Positions 13,259 to 24,149 of a stretch of DNA of 64,000 nt are shown here, piece after piece. The notes under the pieces were generated by a model. The model was not told the DNA's origin. It did not search any database and saw only the letters and a list, made by a program, of their open reading frames with translations. Position numbers and translations under genes: made by a program. Location of the stretch: positions 54,854,881 through 54,918,880 of the forward strand of contig CM019063.1 of the NCBI GenBank assembly GCA_009667805.1, in the 5' to 3' direction. The stretch is from Leptobrachium leishanense. Taxonomy: Eukaryota; Chordata; Amphibia; Anura; Megophryidae. The first letter of the stretch is position 1, and every line of letters begins with the position of its first letter.

Positions 13259-13703
13259 GGCTGCTGTCAGACGAGCGTAGTGTTCACGTCCGTGATTGCG
13301 CCTAAAAGTACGTCCGTGATAGCATGAAAGAAAGTCCATTGGAGCCTGACACATGAAGTACGTCCGCACTGAACTGCGGACGCATGACGGACGCTGCAAA
13401 CGGACGCAGGTTAGGCAAGAACGTAATACTGCTAGAACGGACGTGCGGAGTGCGCCACCTCCACAACGTCCGCATAGCTTTGTGTGTGAGTGATGCATGG
13501 TCAGACGGACTGCATTTATACGTCCAGCATTTTTGACGGACAGAATGTTTTTTCATTGTAATTTATTTTTCCCTCCTACATCCGTCAAAAATAACTTCAG
13601 TGAAAAAACAGACTGTGTGACCACTACTGCGTCATCCGTACTGACGATGTCCGTACTGCACGGACGTACAGTCCGTAGAAATCCCGCTCGTCTGACCCCA
13701 GCC
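13259..13703. mobile_element. Harbinger-like MITE, 445 bp, TTA target duplication
   Basis: The left end ggctgctgtcagacgagcg and the right end cgctcgtctgaccccagcc are inverted repeats flanked by TTA on both sides (13256-13258 and 13704-13706). The hAT copy at 36951 has an uninterrupted sequence at the matching point (near 37125-37137), so this is an insertion into the hAT element. CpG-rich internal sequence has repeated acgtccg/cggacgt words. Confidence 0.82.
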
Positions 13704-14270
13704 TTAGAGTCAGACTGAGTTAAACTTAAATAACCTCAGCTTCGGAGCTGATTGGAGGAGACGCGTCGCTGCTTTACTACGTATGATTTTCGTTTTAGGG
13801 TTGGGTCAGACACAACTTTTTTTATTCTGTTTACAACAGTAACAGAAATATAACACAAAGCATGGGATACTGCCACTGGGTGAAGGAGCTGTACGCCTGT
13901 TTTATCCTTACTTGAAGCTGGAGTCCTGTGACACCACCCCACCCTCCCAGCCACACCCTCTTTGGACAGGCACTGCCATCCCCTCCCTTTTGGTCTGGTC
14001 CCTTTCCCCAAACTTGCTCCCACACTCAGATCTGGTCTTTTGTCCATACCCACTCCCTCACACTCAGATGATTTCGCTTGAGGAAATTCACCCCTTCCAC
14101 CTCCAGTCCCTCCTTCCACTCAGTTTGTTCACGAAATCATTTAAAACGGACACTCTACACACCCGACCACTTTAGCTTATGAACCCCGATTTCACGCTGA
14201 CATCATCTATGACCAAGTGCTTGTAGCCATGTTCATTTGAGAAAGCAAACATGGGCTTAAGCTGCGCATG

Positions 14271-15720
14271 CAGCATCAGCCCATCCCTCTGACCGAGCGC
14301 TCGCAGCATCAGCCCATCCCTCTGACCGAGCGCTCGCAGCATCAGCCCATCCCTCTGACCGAGCGCTCGCAGCATCAGCCCATCCCCTGACCGAGCGCTC
14401 GCAGCATCAGCCCATCCCTCTGACCGAGCGCTCGCAGCATCAGCCCATCCCTCTGACCGAGCGCTCGCAGCATCAGCCATCCCTCTGACCGAGCGCTCGC
14501 AGCATCAGCCCATCCCTCTGACCGAGCGCTCGCAGCATCAGCCCATCCCTCTGACCGAGCGCTCGCAGCATCAGCCCATCCCTCTGACCGAGCGCTCGCA
14601 GCATCAGCCCATCCCTCTGACCGAGCGCTCGCAGCATCAGCCCATCCCTCTGACCGAGCGCTCGCAGCATCAGCCCAGCCCTCTGACCGAGCGCTCGCAG
14701 CATCAGCCCAGCCCTCTGACCGAGCGCTCGCAGCATCAGCCCAGCCCTCTGACCGAGCGCTCGCAGCATCAGCCCAGCCCTCTGACCGAGCGCTCGCAGC
14801 ATCAGCCCAGCCCTCTGACCGAGCGCCTCGCAAGCATCAGCCCAGCCCTTGACCGAGCGCTCGCAGCATCAGCCCAGCCCTCTGACCGAGCGCTCGCAGC
14901 ATCAGCCCAGCCCTGTGACCGAGCGCTCGCAGCATCAGCCCAGCCCTCTGACCGAGCGCTCGCAGCATCAGCCCAGCCCTCTGACCGAGCGCTCGCAGCA
15001 TCAGCCCAGCCCTGTGACCGAGCGCTCGCAGCATCAGCCCAGCCCTGTGACCGAGCGCTCGCAGCATCAGCCCAGCCCTGTGACCGAGCGCTCGCAGCAT
15101 CAGCCCAGCCCTGTGACCGAGCGCTCGCAGCATCAGCCCAGCCCTCTGACCGAGCGCTCGCAGCATCAGCCCAGCCCTCTGACCGAGCGCTCGCAGCATC
15201 AGCCCAGCCCTCTGACCGAGCGCTCGCAGCATCAGCCCAGCCCTCTGACCGAGCGCTCGCAGCATCAGCCCAGCCCTCTGACCGAGCGCTCGCAGCATCA
15301 GCCCAGCCCTGTGACCGAGCGCTCGCAGCATCAGCCCAGCCCTGTGACCGAGCGCTCGCAGCATCAGCCCAGCCTCTGACCGAGCGCTCGCAGCATCAGC
15401 CCAGCCCTCTGACCGAGCGCTCGCAGCATCAGCCCAGCCCTCTGACCGAGCGCTCGCAGCATCAGCCCAGCCCTCTGACCGAGCGCTCGCAGCATCAGCC
15501 CAGCCCTGACCGAGCGCTCGCAGCATCAGCCCAGCCCTGTGACCGAGCGCTCGCAGCATCAGCCCAGCCCTCTGACCGAGCGCTCGCAGCATCAGCCCAG
15601 CCCTCTGACCGAGCGCTCGCAGCATCAGCCCAGCCCTCTGACCGAGCGCTCGCAGCATCAGCCCAGCCCTCTGACCGAGCGCTCGCAGCATCAGCCCAGC
15701 CCTGTGACCGAGCGCTCGCA
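14271..15720. repeat. 33-bp VNTR, about 44 units, inside a hAT element
   Basis: The unit reads ctctgaccgagcgctcgcag followed by catcagcccagcc. Each unit contains the 10-bp palindrome CGAGCGCTCG and three CpGs. Two domains are visible: units with CCCATCC (to about 14670) and then units with CCCAGCC (to the end). CTCTGACC/CTGTGACC variants are interspersed in the second domain. A few units have 1-3 base indels (near 14384, 14474, 14826 and 15506). The paralogous hAT copy has one diverged unit at about 37705-37745. Confidence 0.96.
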
Positions 15721-16945
15721 GCCCTTGTGTGAACTGTATGCAAGATACGTAATTTGCTTATTTTACAGAAGTTTAAACAAAAAAATTTTCTTTTTTCTGT
15801 TGAATCTAAATTGAAATCATAATCATTGGCTGCAGCCCTAGATGGCCTACTGCAGAAAGTCAATATTCCACTTGACCGTAGATTGAAGGGTTTTGCAAAA
15901 TGGAAAGAGGGCAAAAGGATCAGACGTTGGGTTACCAGGCCTTCTAGTGGACTCAGCTTTGGGAAGAAGAGACCATCAAATCGCTCTCCTCTTAAAGTGC
16001 ATGGGCAGTAGATCAACAATCCATGTTAAAGCAGAGGATATACAGAAGATTGTAAGGGGAAAAGTGGTAACCGCATCTGTATTTCACTGTGGTATTTGGT
16101 TACTGTTCGGTGTTGACTGGCTTGGCATGTGGAGCTGGCACGTCATCTGCTCCGACACGGTGTCTGAGGTTATTAATGTTTAACTCTGGCTCTAGTGTGT
16201 GCTGTACACGGGCCTATTGGCAACTATTGTCATTAAAATCAACCAATCTAAGTTTCAGCCCCATGTGGCTGCAAGGGTCGCCCTCCCCTGCCTGCTCGAT
16301 TGATACATTGACTCAGTTTGTTCTCGTGAGACCTGGGTCTCCTTTCGCTAGATTCCGTTACCGTTCTTGCGTTGGTGACGTGTAAAGAGCAGCTATCATC
16401 TAGAGATGTCACTGCAATGTGTTTTAATATTAACCATGGTTTCATTCGGGAGATGTTTCTCGCACCAGCTGTGCCCGCAAACTTTTTATCACCTAATGTA
16501 TAAGGGCAAAAAGCCGCGTTAACCTTTCCTGTCATATTGCATTTTCTGTTTTACTGGAGGACAAAGCGTATCCTACTGTTTCAGAAATCAAGACTCGGCT
16601 GTGAAAGCAAAAGGTGAAAATGAGTGCAGATTTATGGGGCGCAAGAGCGTCGGAGTCAGACTCTCAAACGCGTCTTAAATCTTCACGTTTCAGCTCGCGC
16701 TAGACAGGCCACCAGAATTATTTCTTGGAGAATTGAAATAACCCGTCTGAAATGATCCTTTCATATTAAAATAACATTGCGCCAAAGCATGCCAAGAAAT
16801 TCAGACGGTTTGGTTTGTTTTCATTATAAAGCGGAGCTTGGATTCTTTATGTAATCACTTCTCTTCTCAATCTGAATTCCTCTGTCACCGCTAATTATCT
16901 GGTAGAGCTAGATCTTACATTTCATAGAATATAGCAATTTTATAT

Positions 16946-17147
16946 AGCCGGCTGGGTGGGTAGAGGGTAACATCACTGCTCTATAACTGTGGGGACACAG
17001 GTTTGATCCCGGCCAGAGCACCTCTCCAGTAAGTGTTCTTGGGCGAGACACCTAACGGTACATATTCGCCACCCAGGACATACTGAAAACGAGAGAAATC
17101 TCAATGTATCCTTCCTGGTAAAATACTTCCTCAATTTTTATTTTATT

Positions 17148-17172
<25 letters not shown>
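16946..17172 (+). mobile_element. tRNA-derived SINE with a LINE-type 3' tail
   Basis: The head has an A-box-like tgggtgggtagagg and a B-box-like ggtttgatccc, as in tRNA-derived Pol III promoters. A body motif, gtgttcttgggcgagacac, follows. The 3' part (acccaggacatactgaaaac, then ctcaatgtatccttcctggt) matches the end of the LINE at 30990-31045. It ends in about 25 A. This is a SINE that probably uses that LINE's machinery. Confidence 0.82.
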
Positions 17173-17178
<6 letters not shown>

Positions 17179-18298
17179 ATGAAGTCGTTCTGCGTAATTT
17201 TTTTATAAAGGAGTCATTTCTGATCTGGTAATGCTTCAATTTTCCTATCCTTTTTGTTGCAGTGTGCAGCCAATATTTGTAAGGCCCCACGTTTTTTTTC
17301 GCTCAAGGGATGACCATAGCGCCTCTCTTCCGATGGTATAAAAATAAACCTGAAATCCTCTTGGATTGAATATCAAACACGGTTTACACGAATCCTATAT
17401 TCATTTACTTGATCCTAAAACAGAAATAAGTGAGCCCCAACAGCAAAACCACGGTAAAATTAACGTGACGGTTAACGACGAATGATCTTTCCTTTTTGAA
17501 ATCCGAATAAATATTTTTGGCCTCATGAAACGAATTGACGTGTACATATAATAATGGTTCATCTGCCTCCACAGACTAAAAATAATATTAACCTGTGCAG
17601 CAATAAAATCCTCACCATTTGCTGACAGTTAAATGCAAAGAGAGAAACTAAAACTTATTTTTTATTCCTCCGTTTAAACCCTTAAAAATAATAGCCCGTC
17701 CTAATGAAATGGGTCCTGTTTCTTCTGTAAATTAGGATCACATTTTTAATGAATGGGTTTCAAATGGGAAGAAAAACTACTTTTTAATGGCTTTTAATGT
17801 TGACTGTAATTTTATACTGATCCATAGATGTTGGGTCTACGTTACCACTGTCGCCGTAGCCACAATTGGCTAAATACTCATTGCAATCCGTCCATACTGA
17901 GCCCCTGGCTGATACCTGGTTAGTCCTAGACACATTGTGACCGGTCTAATGGGCAGCGTTTTATTTTTTGATTTTTTTTTTTTTTTTTTGCACTAGGGCG
18001 ACAGTATTTTTTTAAAATTTTTTTTTTTTGAGGATTTGCATAGCATTTTATACAGTTTTACTGTGCTTAAGGCACCGAGCAAAGCTTTTCCTCTTTTATT
18101 GTGAATGACACGTTTGATTTTTGTAGCAGGATGACACTATGCCTCGTTGGCACCATGGATGATGGCTTTCAAATCCTCCATTGATTCTTCTGTTACTTTT
18201 TTTTTTTTCTTTCTTAATCCTTAAGCAAAAAAATCTATATAGATCCAAGAAACTCAAATTGGCTTAAGATCCATTTGCTTCATTTCGAAGACTAACCG

Positions 18299-18461
18299 GG
18301 CTATTCAGAAAGGGGTGAAAACCTTGAATGTCTAGAGAATTGAAATTTCTAGGTCAAAATAGTCAAATGGGAAAATTTTTCCCATTTATCTCACTTTCCA
18401 AATCGGCTATTTTGACCTAGAATTTTCCATTCTCCTACTTTTCACCTTTCTGAATAACCCC
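18299..18461. mobile_element. Foldback MITE
   Basis: Left gggctattcagaaagg and right cctttctgaataacccc are inverted. The interior is also largely self-complementary (ctaggtcaaaatag against ctattttgacctag), so the whole element can form a hairpin. No clear TSD. Confidence 0.6.
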
Positions 18462-20039
18462 GATTATCTTCTAAAACGGCTCAAAGAAAAGTCAGTGGTC
18501 ATTTTGAGCTGTGCAGATGTGCTTTTTTTTAACACTTTAGTGCAACTGGGATTGCTTATGCCTCCCTTGCTGAAACCAGTTGGGACTCTCCCTGGCACAG
18601 CAAGGTGTTTTAAAGTGTTCCTTGGCGTTCCTGTGTGTGTGTGTTGCAGAATACTAATTGCTAGGGTTGCACAAATACCATTTTTAAGCTGGAGTGTAAG
18701 TATCGGTACTTTAATGTCTGAAAGCCTGTCCAATTGAAGATCGTTTTGAAATGTGAGGCTGTCTGAAAGCATTCGGCCAGTGTTCCCCCCCCCCCCTACA
18801 GTTAGCCGCCGGACTGTGAGGCACTCCTGCAACTCAAGCTAGAAAGGGGCAGCTCGGTAATACAGCCGGCCAGAGAAAGCTGGCCAAATGCTTTTCACTG
18901 CATTCGGACAGCTGCCCCAGCCCCTCGGATACCGGCAGCCGCATGCCAGCCCAGCGATGGCCTCTGAGTAACGGGGCACTTACACGAGGTACAGTGCATC
19001 CCTACTAATCACTTCCTCGCAGTGTCTGTACTCGGTGATGGGTCACACTAATCTTGACTGGCCCTAGATGCCGCCGGCCCACTGTGAAATTTCTTGTTAT
19101 CCTGGGTGGGCCGGGATTTGTAGAGCGCTTATTCTAGCTGCCGCCTGGTTTGGATGGGCACACCAAAAAATTACTTTACCTCCCTGGTGATATTCCCGAG
19201 TGTGACTCTTGGTTAAATTTCACTAATGCGAATGGTAACCTCGGGCTGCATACTCACCTCATCCTGCGCTCCCTCGCTGTCCCCCGCAGTGTAATGGCAG
19301 CGACTTGCTTCCTGGTAACGCTCCCTGCGAGTCACACGATGCAGGGGGCGGGACCAGGCAGCAAACTGTAAAAAAAAATTCAAATTTAAAATCCCCAGCA
19401 TAATGACCTTCTCATGAAGTGCCACTAGGTGGCACTAACGGATCAGAAACAGACCATAAATTTTCTAAGACTGAAATGTACTGTATATATGGTTTCAAGA
19501 TCTCTTATATGAAAATAGATATACTGTATGCATTATGAATGTTGCTGGATAAATAAGTGTACATAATTGAAATATATCATACCACTGTTTGCAGAGGCAA
19601 TATACAGTGATTAATATTGCACCCTTGTTTTCTGAAAAATGTCAGTGTTTTTGGTTTGATTATATTATTGAATATAACTTGGCATTATTTTGGATAATTT
19701 ATTATCACAAAAATTGTCGTTTTCAAACTTTATCGACTCGGTGTGTTTACTAGACTCTTGTTTGCATGGATTTCAGTGAGTTATTCCTTTTTCCTTTCAA
19801 AAAAAATTTGACCGGCAGGGAGGTTTAGGGGATTATTCAAGAACCTCTGAATTGCACTGTAATGCCTCTGTGCACGAAGCTGTCAATTTACCAAATACAG
19901 AAGAATTAACAGCGACATGGATTGCAGTTTGGCAGCACCAAAATTGGCATTTTGATGGAAAGACATGATTTTCAGTGTTTCAATTCAACAGGTTTAATGT
20001 AAAGTTTTTTTTTTTTATATAAAACAGGCCACAGATGCA

Positions 20040-20215
20040 ATAAAGGTGAGGAATTGGAGACCTCATTTGCATGTCTTACCCAGAGTTCCTTTCTGCATAC
20101 GGGGAGTGTAGCAAAGGAGCTCTGAAGTAGTTCTTTGAATTGCTGGGATGTGTAAATGGCTTCTACAGCTATAAACTTTATTTGCTGTGCGGAGGCTTTT
20201 AATCTCACTTTTTGC
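20040..20215 (+). repeat. Dispersed repeat family A
   Basis: It shares cccagagttcctttctgcat, ggagctctgaagtagttctt and ggaggcttttaatctcac with the inverted copy at 26005-26380 and the 56-kb copy. Confidence 0.6.
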
Positions 20216-21053
20216 CCCCCACCATAACTTTAAAGCAGTATTTTATAGAATAGATTTTTTTTAAATTTTTTTTATTTTACAGTTTAGTGAAATTTTGCAG
20301 ATGTCAATTTGGTTTCTGCCGATGTCTGCCTCAAATTTTGGCAGAATATGGTGATCGTTCACGAATTGGTGAATTCACTGTATTTATGGCGAAACTGAAT
20401 CCCCAAAGAGCGCCGGAATGCGCTGAAACCCCTAGCACTGAAATTGCCCTCCATGTCTGTACTTTGTGAATAGAGGATGGGATGGATTTCTCGATTGTCT
20501 GGAATTCTTTGCAGTTCTTCCTGTGCAGCTTTGGTATAAACACTGTGTAAAAGTAAAATAAGATGGGGTTAATGCATACTGACAGCGCTTTCACACCTGT
20601 ATGATTCTCCCCACAGCAGAAGCCGCACATACAAGGAAGGACTGAGGGCCTGGCACACTTCTCTTTTCCTGTACAGATGTGAGACTCGTGGGGATGGTAG
20701 TCAGGTCTTGAAGACTAGTGATGGCTAACACTGGTCCTGGGAGTTTGATACAAACCTAACCTCGATTCCCTTCATAGAATACAAGTCCTTAAACTTTCTG
20801 CCTTCAGAGGTTTTTGGTTAATTTTAAGGCTGCCTGCCCCGTCGAAGTCACACGCTGCGACGGGAGGCATGCACATGGTGCTCTTGGCTGGCACCAGCCT
20901 TTACTAGTGTTTTTTTTTTTTTTTTTTGGTACTCCCTCTCAGCCCCATCACACTTTTGCAGCTTGAGGGGAAGCACCAGGCTGTCATCTTCAATTTCCCT
21001 TCTGGCACAGTATATATTGGGCTAGAACAGACCCACTTTAAAGCAGTGTTTCT

Positions 21054-21220
21054 CAACTCCAGTCCTTGGGACCCTCTAACAGGTCAGGTTTTAAGGATCA
21101 CCTTGTGTAAATGCAGACTGAATCCTGCAATCACTGAGCAGCAAATACATGTGCTGTGCTTCACACATCCTGAACACCTGGCCTGTCAGCGGGTCCTGAG
21201 GACCAGTTTGGGAAACATTG
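21054..21220 (+). mobile_element. hAT MITE copy
   Basis: Same family as 3165-3345. It starts cagtgtttctcaactcc and ends agtttgggaaacattg. The flanks ctttaaag and ctctagat are only partly alike, so the TSD is decayed. Confidence 0.75.
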
Positions 21221-21357
21221 CTCTAGATGGCGTCAATTATCAGCATACAGGCAGAAATGGCCTTTGTGTCAGTAAATGTGCTGCAGATAGATAATAAAAT
21301 GGTGAGATCTCCTGCTTATGGGGGTTTGTAGTGATCAGAATGAGATTAGTGATGCAA

Positions 21358-21620
21358 TATCTGTATGTGGTGCATAATGCCGGTGTATGGCAGTTACAGT
21401 AACACCTTGTATCTGTATGTTCTGCATAATGCCTGTGTGTGGCAATTACAGCAACACCTTGTATCTGTATATGCTGCATAATGCCTGCGTATGGCAATTA
21501 CAGCAACACCTTGTATGTGCTGCATAATGCCTGCGTATGGCAATTACAGCAACACCTTGTATCTGTATGTGCTGCATAATGCCTGTGTATGGCAATTACA
21601 GCAACACCTTGTATCTGTAC
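21358..21620. repeat. Tandem repeat, 52-bp unit, about 5 copies
   Basis: The unit is tatctgtatgtgctgcataa, then tgcctgtgtatggcaattac and agcaacaccttg. One unit is shortened by 6 bp through loss of ctgtat. Copies are close to identical. Confidence 0.85.
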
Positions 21621-22119
21621 TGTACAGGGATTTACACTCATTATAACCCTCCGAATCTTATCCCTGTACAGCTGTGACTGACCCCACAGCTCCCCCTGTA
21701 CTCTGCCAAATCCCTGGCTGCTGGAATGTAGCTGAAAAGTTTGTACTTTTTGTTACAGTGAGGGTGGGTGCTGCTCATTGCAGCTTTTTTACAGTAAATA
21801 GAAATACAGGCTGATGATGGGACGTCACAGAACTCTTTTTTCTTGTACTCTCCAAGAGGCACACTAATCTTGTGTTTTATAAGCTGCAAAAAAATTGCCT
21901 ATAAACCCCTTTTTGCATACATATAACATTATGCAAAATGAAGTGTGCGCTTTTGGTAATGAAAAGTGTTAACCCAAGAAGTAACCTGCATTTCCACCTC
22001 CTCTGGTCAATACAAAGTACTTTGAGGAGGCCAGTGAGGCATGTTTATTTCTCCATTGGATGAGGCATCTCGGATATTGAAGTTCCCGTCACATTGACCT
22101 TCAGAAACAACCTATGAAG

Positions 22120-23418
22120 TCTCCCCTCCCTCCCTCTCCTCCCTCCTTCCCTCCCTCCCTCTCCTCCCTCCTTCCCTCCCTCTGTCTCCTCTTCCTTCCC
22201 TCCCTCTGTCTCCTCTCCTTCCTTCCCTCCCTCTGTCTCCTCTCCTTCCTTCCCTCCCTCTGTCTCCTCTCCTTCCTTCCCTCCCTCTGTCTCCTCTCCT
22301 TCCTTCCCTCCCTCTGTCTCCTCTCCTTCCTTCCCTCCCTCTGTCCTCTCTCCTCCTTCCCTCCCTCTGTCTCCTCTCCTTCCTTCCCTCCCTCTGTCTC
22401 CTCTCCTTCCTTCCCTCCCTCTGTCTCCTCTCCTTCCTTCCCTCCCTCTGTCTCCTCTCCTTCCTTCCCTCCCTCTGTCTCCTCTCCTTCCTTCCCTCCC
22501 TCTGTCTCCTCTCCTTCCTTCCCTCCCTCTGTCTCCTCTCCTCCTTCCCTCCCTCTGTCTCCTCCTCTCTCCCTCCCTCTGTCTCTCTCCTTCCTTCCCT
22601 CCCTCTGTCTCCTCTCCTTCCTTCCCTCCCTCTGTCTCCTCTCTCTCCTTCCCTCCCTCTGTCTCCTCTCTCTCCTTCCCTCCCTCTGTCTCCTCCCTCT
22701 CCTTCCCTCCCTCTGTCTCCTCCCTCTCCTTCCCTCCCTCTGTCTCCTCCCTCTCCTTCCTCCCTCTGTCTCCTCCCTCTCCTTCCCTCCCTCTGTCTCC
22801 TCCCTCTCCTTCCTCCCTCTGTCTCCTCCCTCTCCTTCCCTCCTCTGTCTCCTCCCTCTCCTTCCTCCCTCTGTCTCCTCCCTCTCCTTCCCTCCCTCTG
22901 TCTCCTCCTCTCCTTCCCTCCCCTGTCTCCTCCCTCTCCTTCCCTCCTCTGTCTCCTCCCTCTCCTTCCCTCCCTCTGTCTCCTCCCTCTCCTTCCCTCC
23001 CTCTGTCTCCTCCCTCTCCTTCCCTCCCTCTGTCTCCTCCCTCTCCTTCCCTCCCTCTGTCTCCTCCCTCTCCTTCCCTCCCTCTGTCTCCTCCCTCTCC
23101 TTCCCTCCCTCTGTCTGTCTCTCTCCTCCCTCTCCTTCCCTCCCTCTGTCTGTCTCTCTCCTCCCTCTCCTTCCCTCCCTCTGTCTGTCTCTCTCCTTCC
23201 TCTCCTTCCCTCCCTCTGTCTCTCTCTCTCCTTCCTCTCCTTCCCTCCCTCTGTCTCTCTCTCTCCTTCCTCTCCTTCCCTCCCTCTGTCTCTCTCTCTC
23301 CTTCCTCTCCTTCCCTCCCTCTGTCTCTCTCCTTCCTCTCCTTCCCTCCCTCTGTCTCTCTCCTTCCTCTCCTCAGTCTCTCTCCTTCCTCTCCTCAGTC
23401 TCTCTCCTTCCTCTCCTC
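22120..23418. repeat. 1.3-kb polypyrimidine minisatellite
   Basis: The + strand is almost entirely C and T; the only regular purine is the G in ctctgtctcc. The basic unit is about 27 bp (ccttccctccctctgtctcc plus tctcctt), with later variants built on ctccctctcc and then ctctctccttcct. Strand asymmetry of this length favours triplex (H-DNA) structures. The long open frame through it (22114-23544) is a by-product of the composition. Confidence 0.92.
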
Positions 23419-24149
23419 ACTTATTATTTAGCAGTTCTCCCAGACTCCTTTCTGCCCGATGCATTGCTGGTGACAGTGTCACAAAGCATTAGTGGATTAT
23501 ATTTTTGGCCTCTTGCTGCCACATGCGCTCATTTGTCGTCCTAGGCTGTTTAACCTTCACTCTTCTGTGACGTCCTGGAACGTTTTTAAAAAAATTATAT
23601 TTTGTGTACTTTTTTTTTTTTAAAGGAACACTCGAAGCTAAAAATCACCCCCCTTTTTTTAAATTCTATTATACCTTTTGCCCTACCTAGTTATTCAGTA
23701 TCTTTTTTTTATTTTTAAATGTAATACCCTAAAAACCACTTGTTTCCAACGGCGTTTTTTTTCTTTTTTATATATACTCGCCTCCCTCTTCCGCTCCAGG
23801 CCTGTTAAATCTTCAACTTGGCTAATGGTTTACGTGCGATGCGTGCTTCTTGCGTATACCAGCCAATCAGCAGGCTTCCTCCCGGCTCCATCTTTGGTTA
23901 GTGTTGCGTGCAAGAGGATGCGCGCAACACTAATCTCAGCTGCTACCACCAGTTACTGCGGCGAATTGGAGACATCGCGCTGAAAGCGTGGTGACGTCTC
24001 CTACTCGGCAATAGTCGGCAGAAGCGGGAAATCTGAATCCCGCTCTGCTGACTGACAGCTGGGAGGGCGGAATAAAGTCCTCCGCGTCTCTCAGCTGTTT
24101 CAGCTGATCGGCTGAGCGGAGGGGGCAGCGGAGGAAAAGGGCATACATA

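Larger units (their letters stand above)
13141..15840 (+). mobile_element. hAT element with exact 8-bp TSD, carrying a MITE and a VNTR
   Basis: It begins tagggctgaaacaac and ends ggctgcagcccta. GATGGCCT is duplicated exactly at 13133-13140 and 15841-15848, so the boundaries and hAT superfamily are well supported. Removing the nested Harbinger-like copy (13259-13703) and the 33-bp array (14271-15720) leaves about 800 bp without a transposase. A homologous copy spans 36951-42555, an inverted fragment lies at about 42960-43565, and a left-end fragment lies at 50174. Confidence 0.92.

Noticed and set aside
14849..15379. Repetitive open frames on both strands (TERSQHQPSPL and MLRALGQRAGL types)
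   Set aside because: The VNTR unit is 33 bp, a multiple of three, without stops in several frames, so long frames appear automatically. There is no start context, splice or conservation argument.
14271..15720. CRISPR array
   Set aside because: Units are contiguous without unique spacers, in vertebrate intronic DNA.
16946..17030. Possible functional tRNA gene
   Set aside because: A- and B-box-like words are present, but the cloverleaf is not convincing, and the unit continues into a SINE body with a LINE tail and poly(A).
22114..23544. 476-codon open frame rich in Ser, Leu, Pro and Phe
   Set aside because: It lies entirely on the polypyrimidine minisatellite. C/T-only DNA rarely makes stops on this strand, and the protein is just a repeat of the unit.
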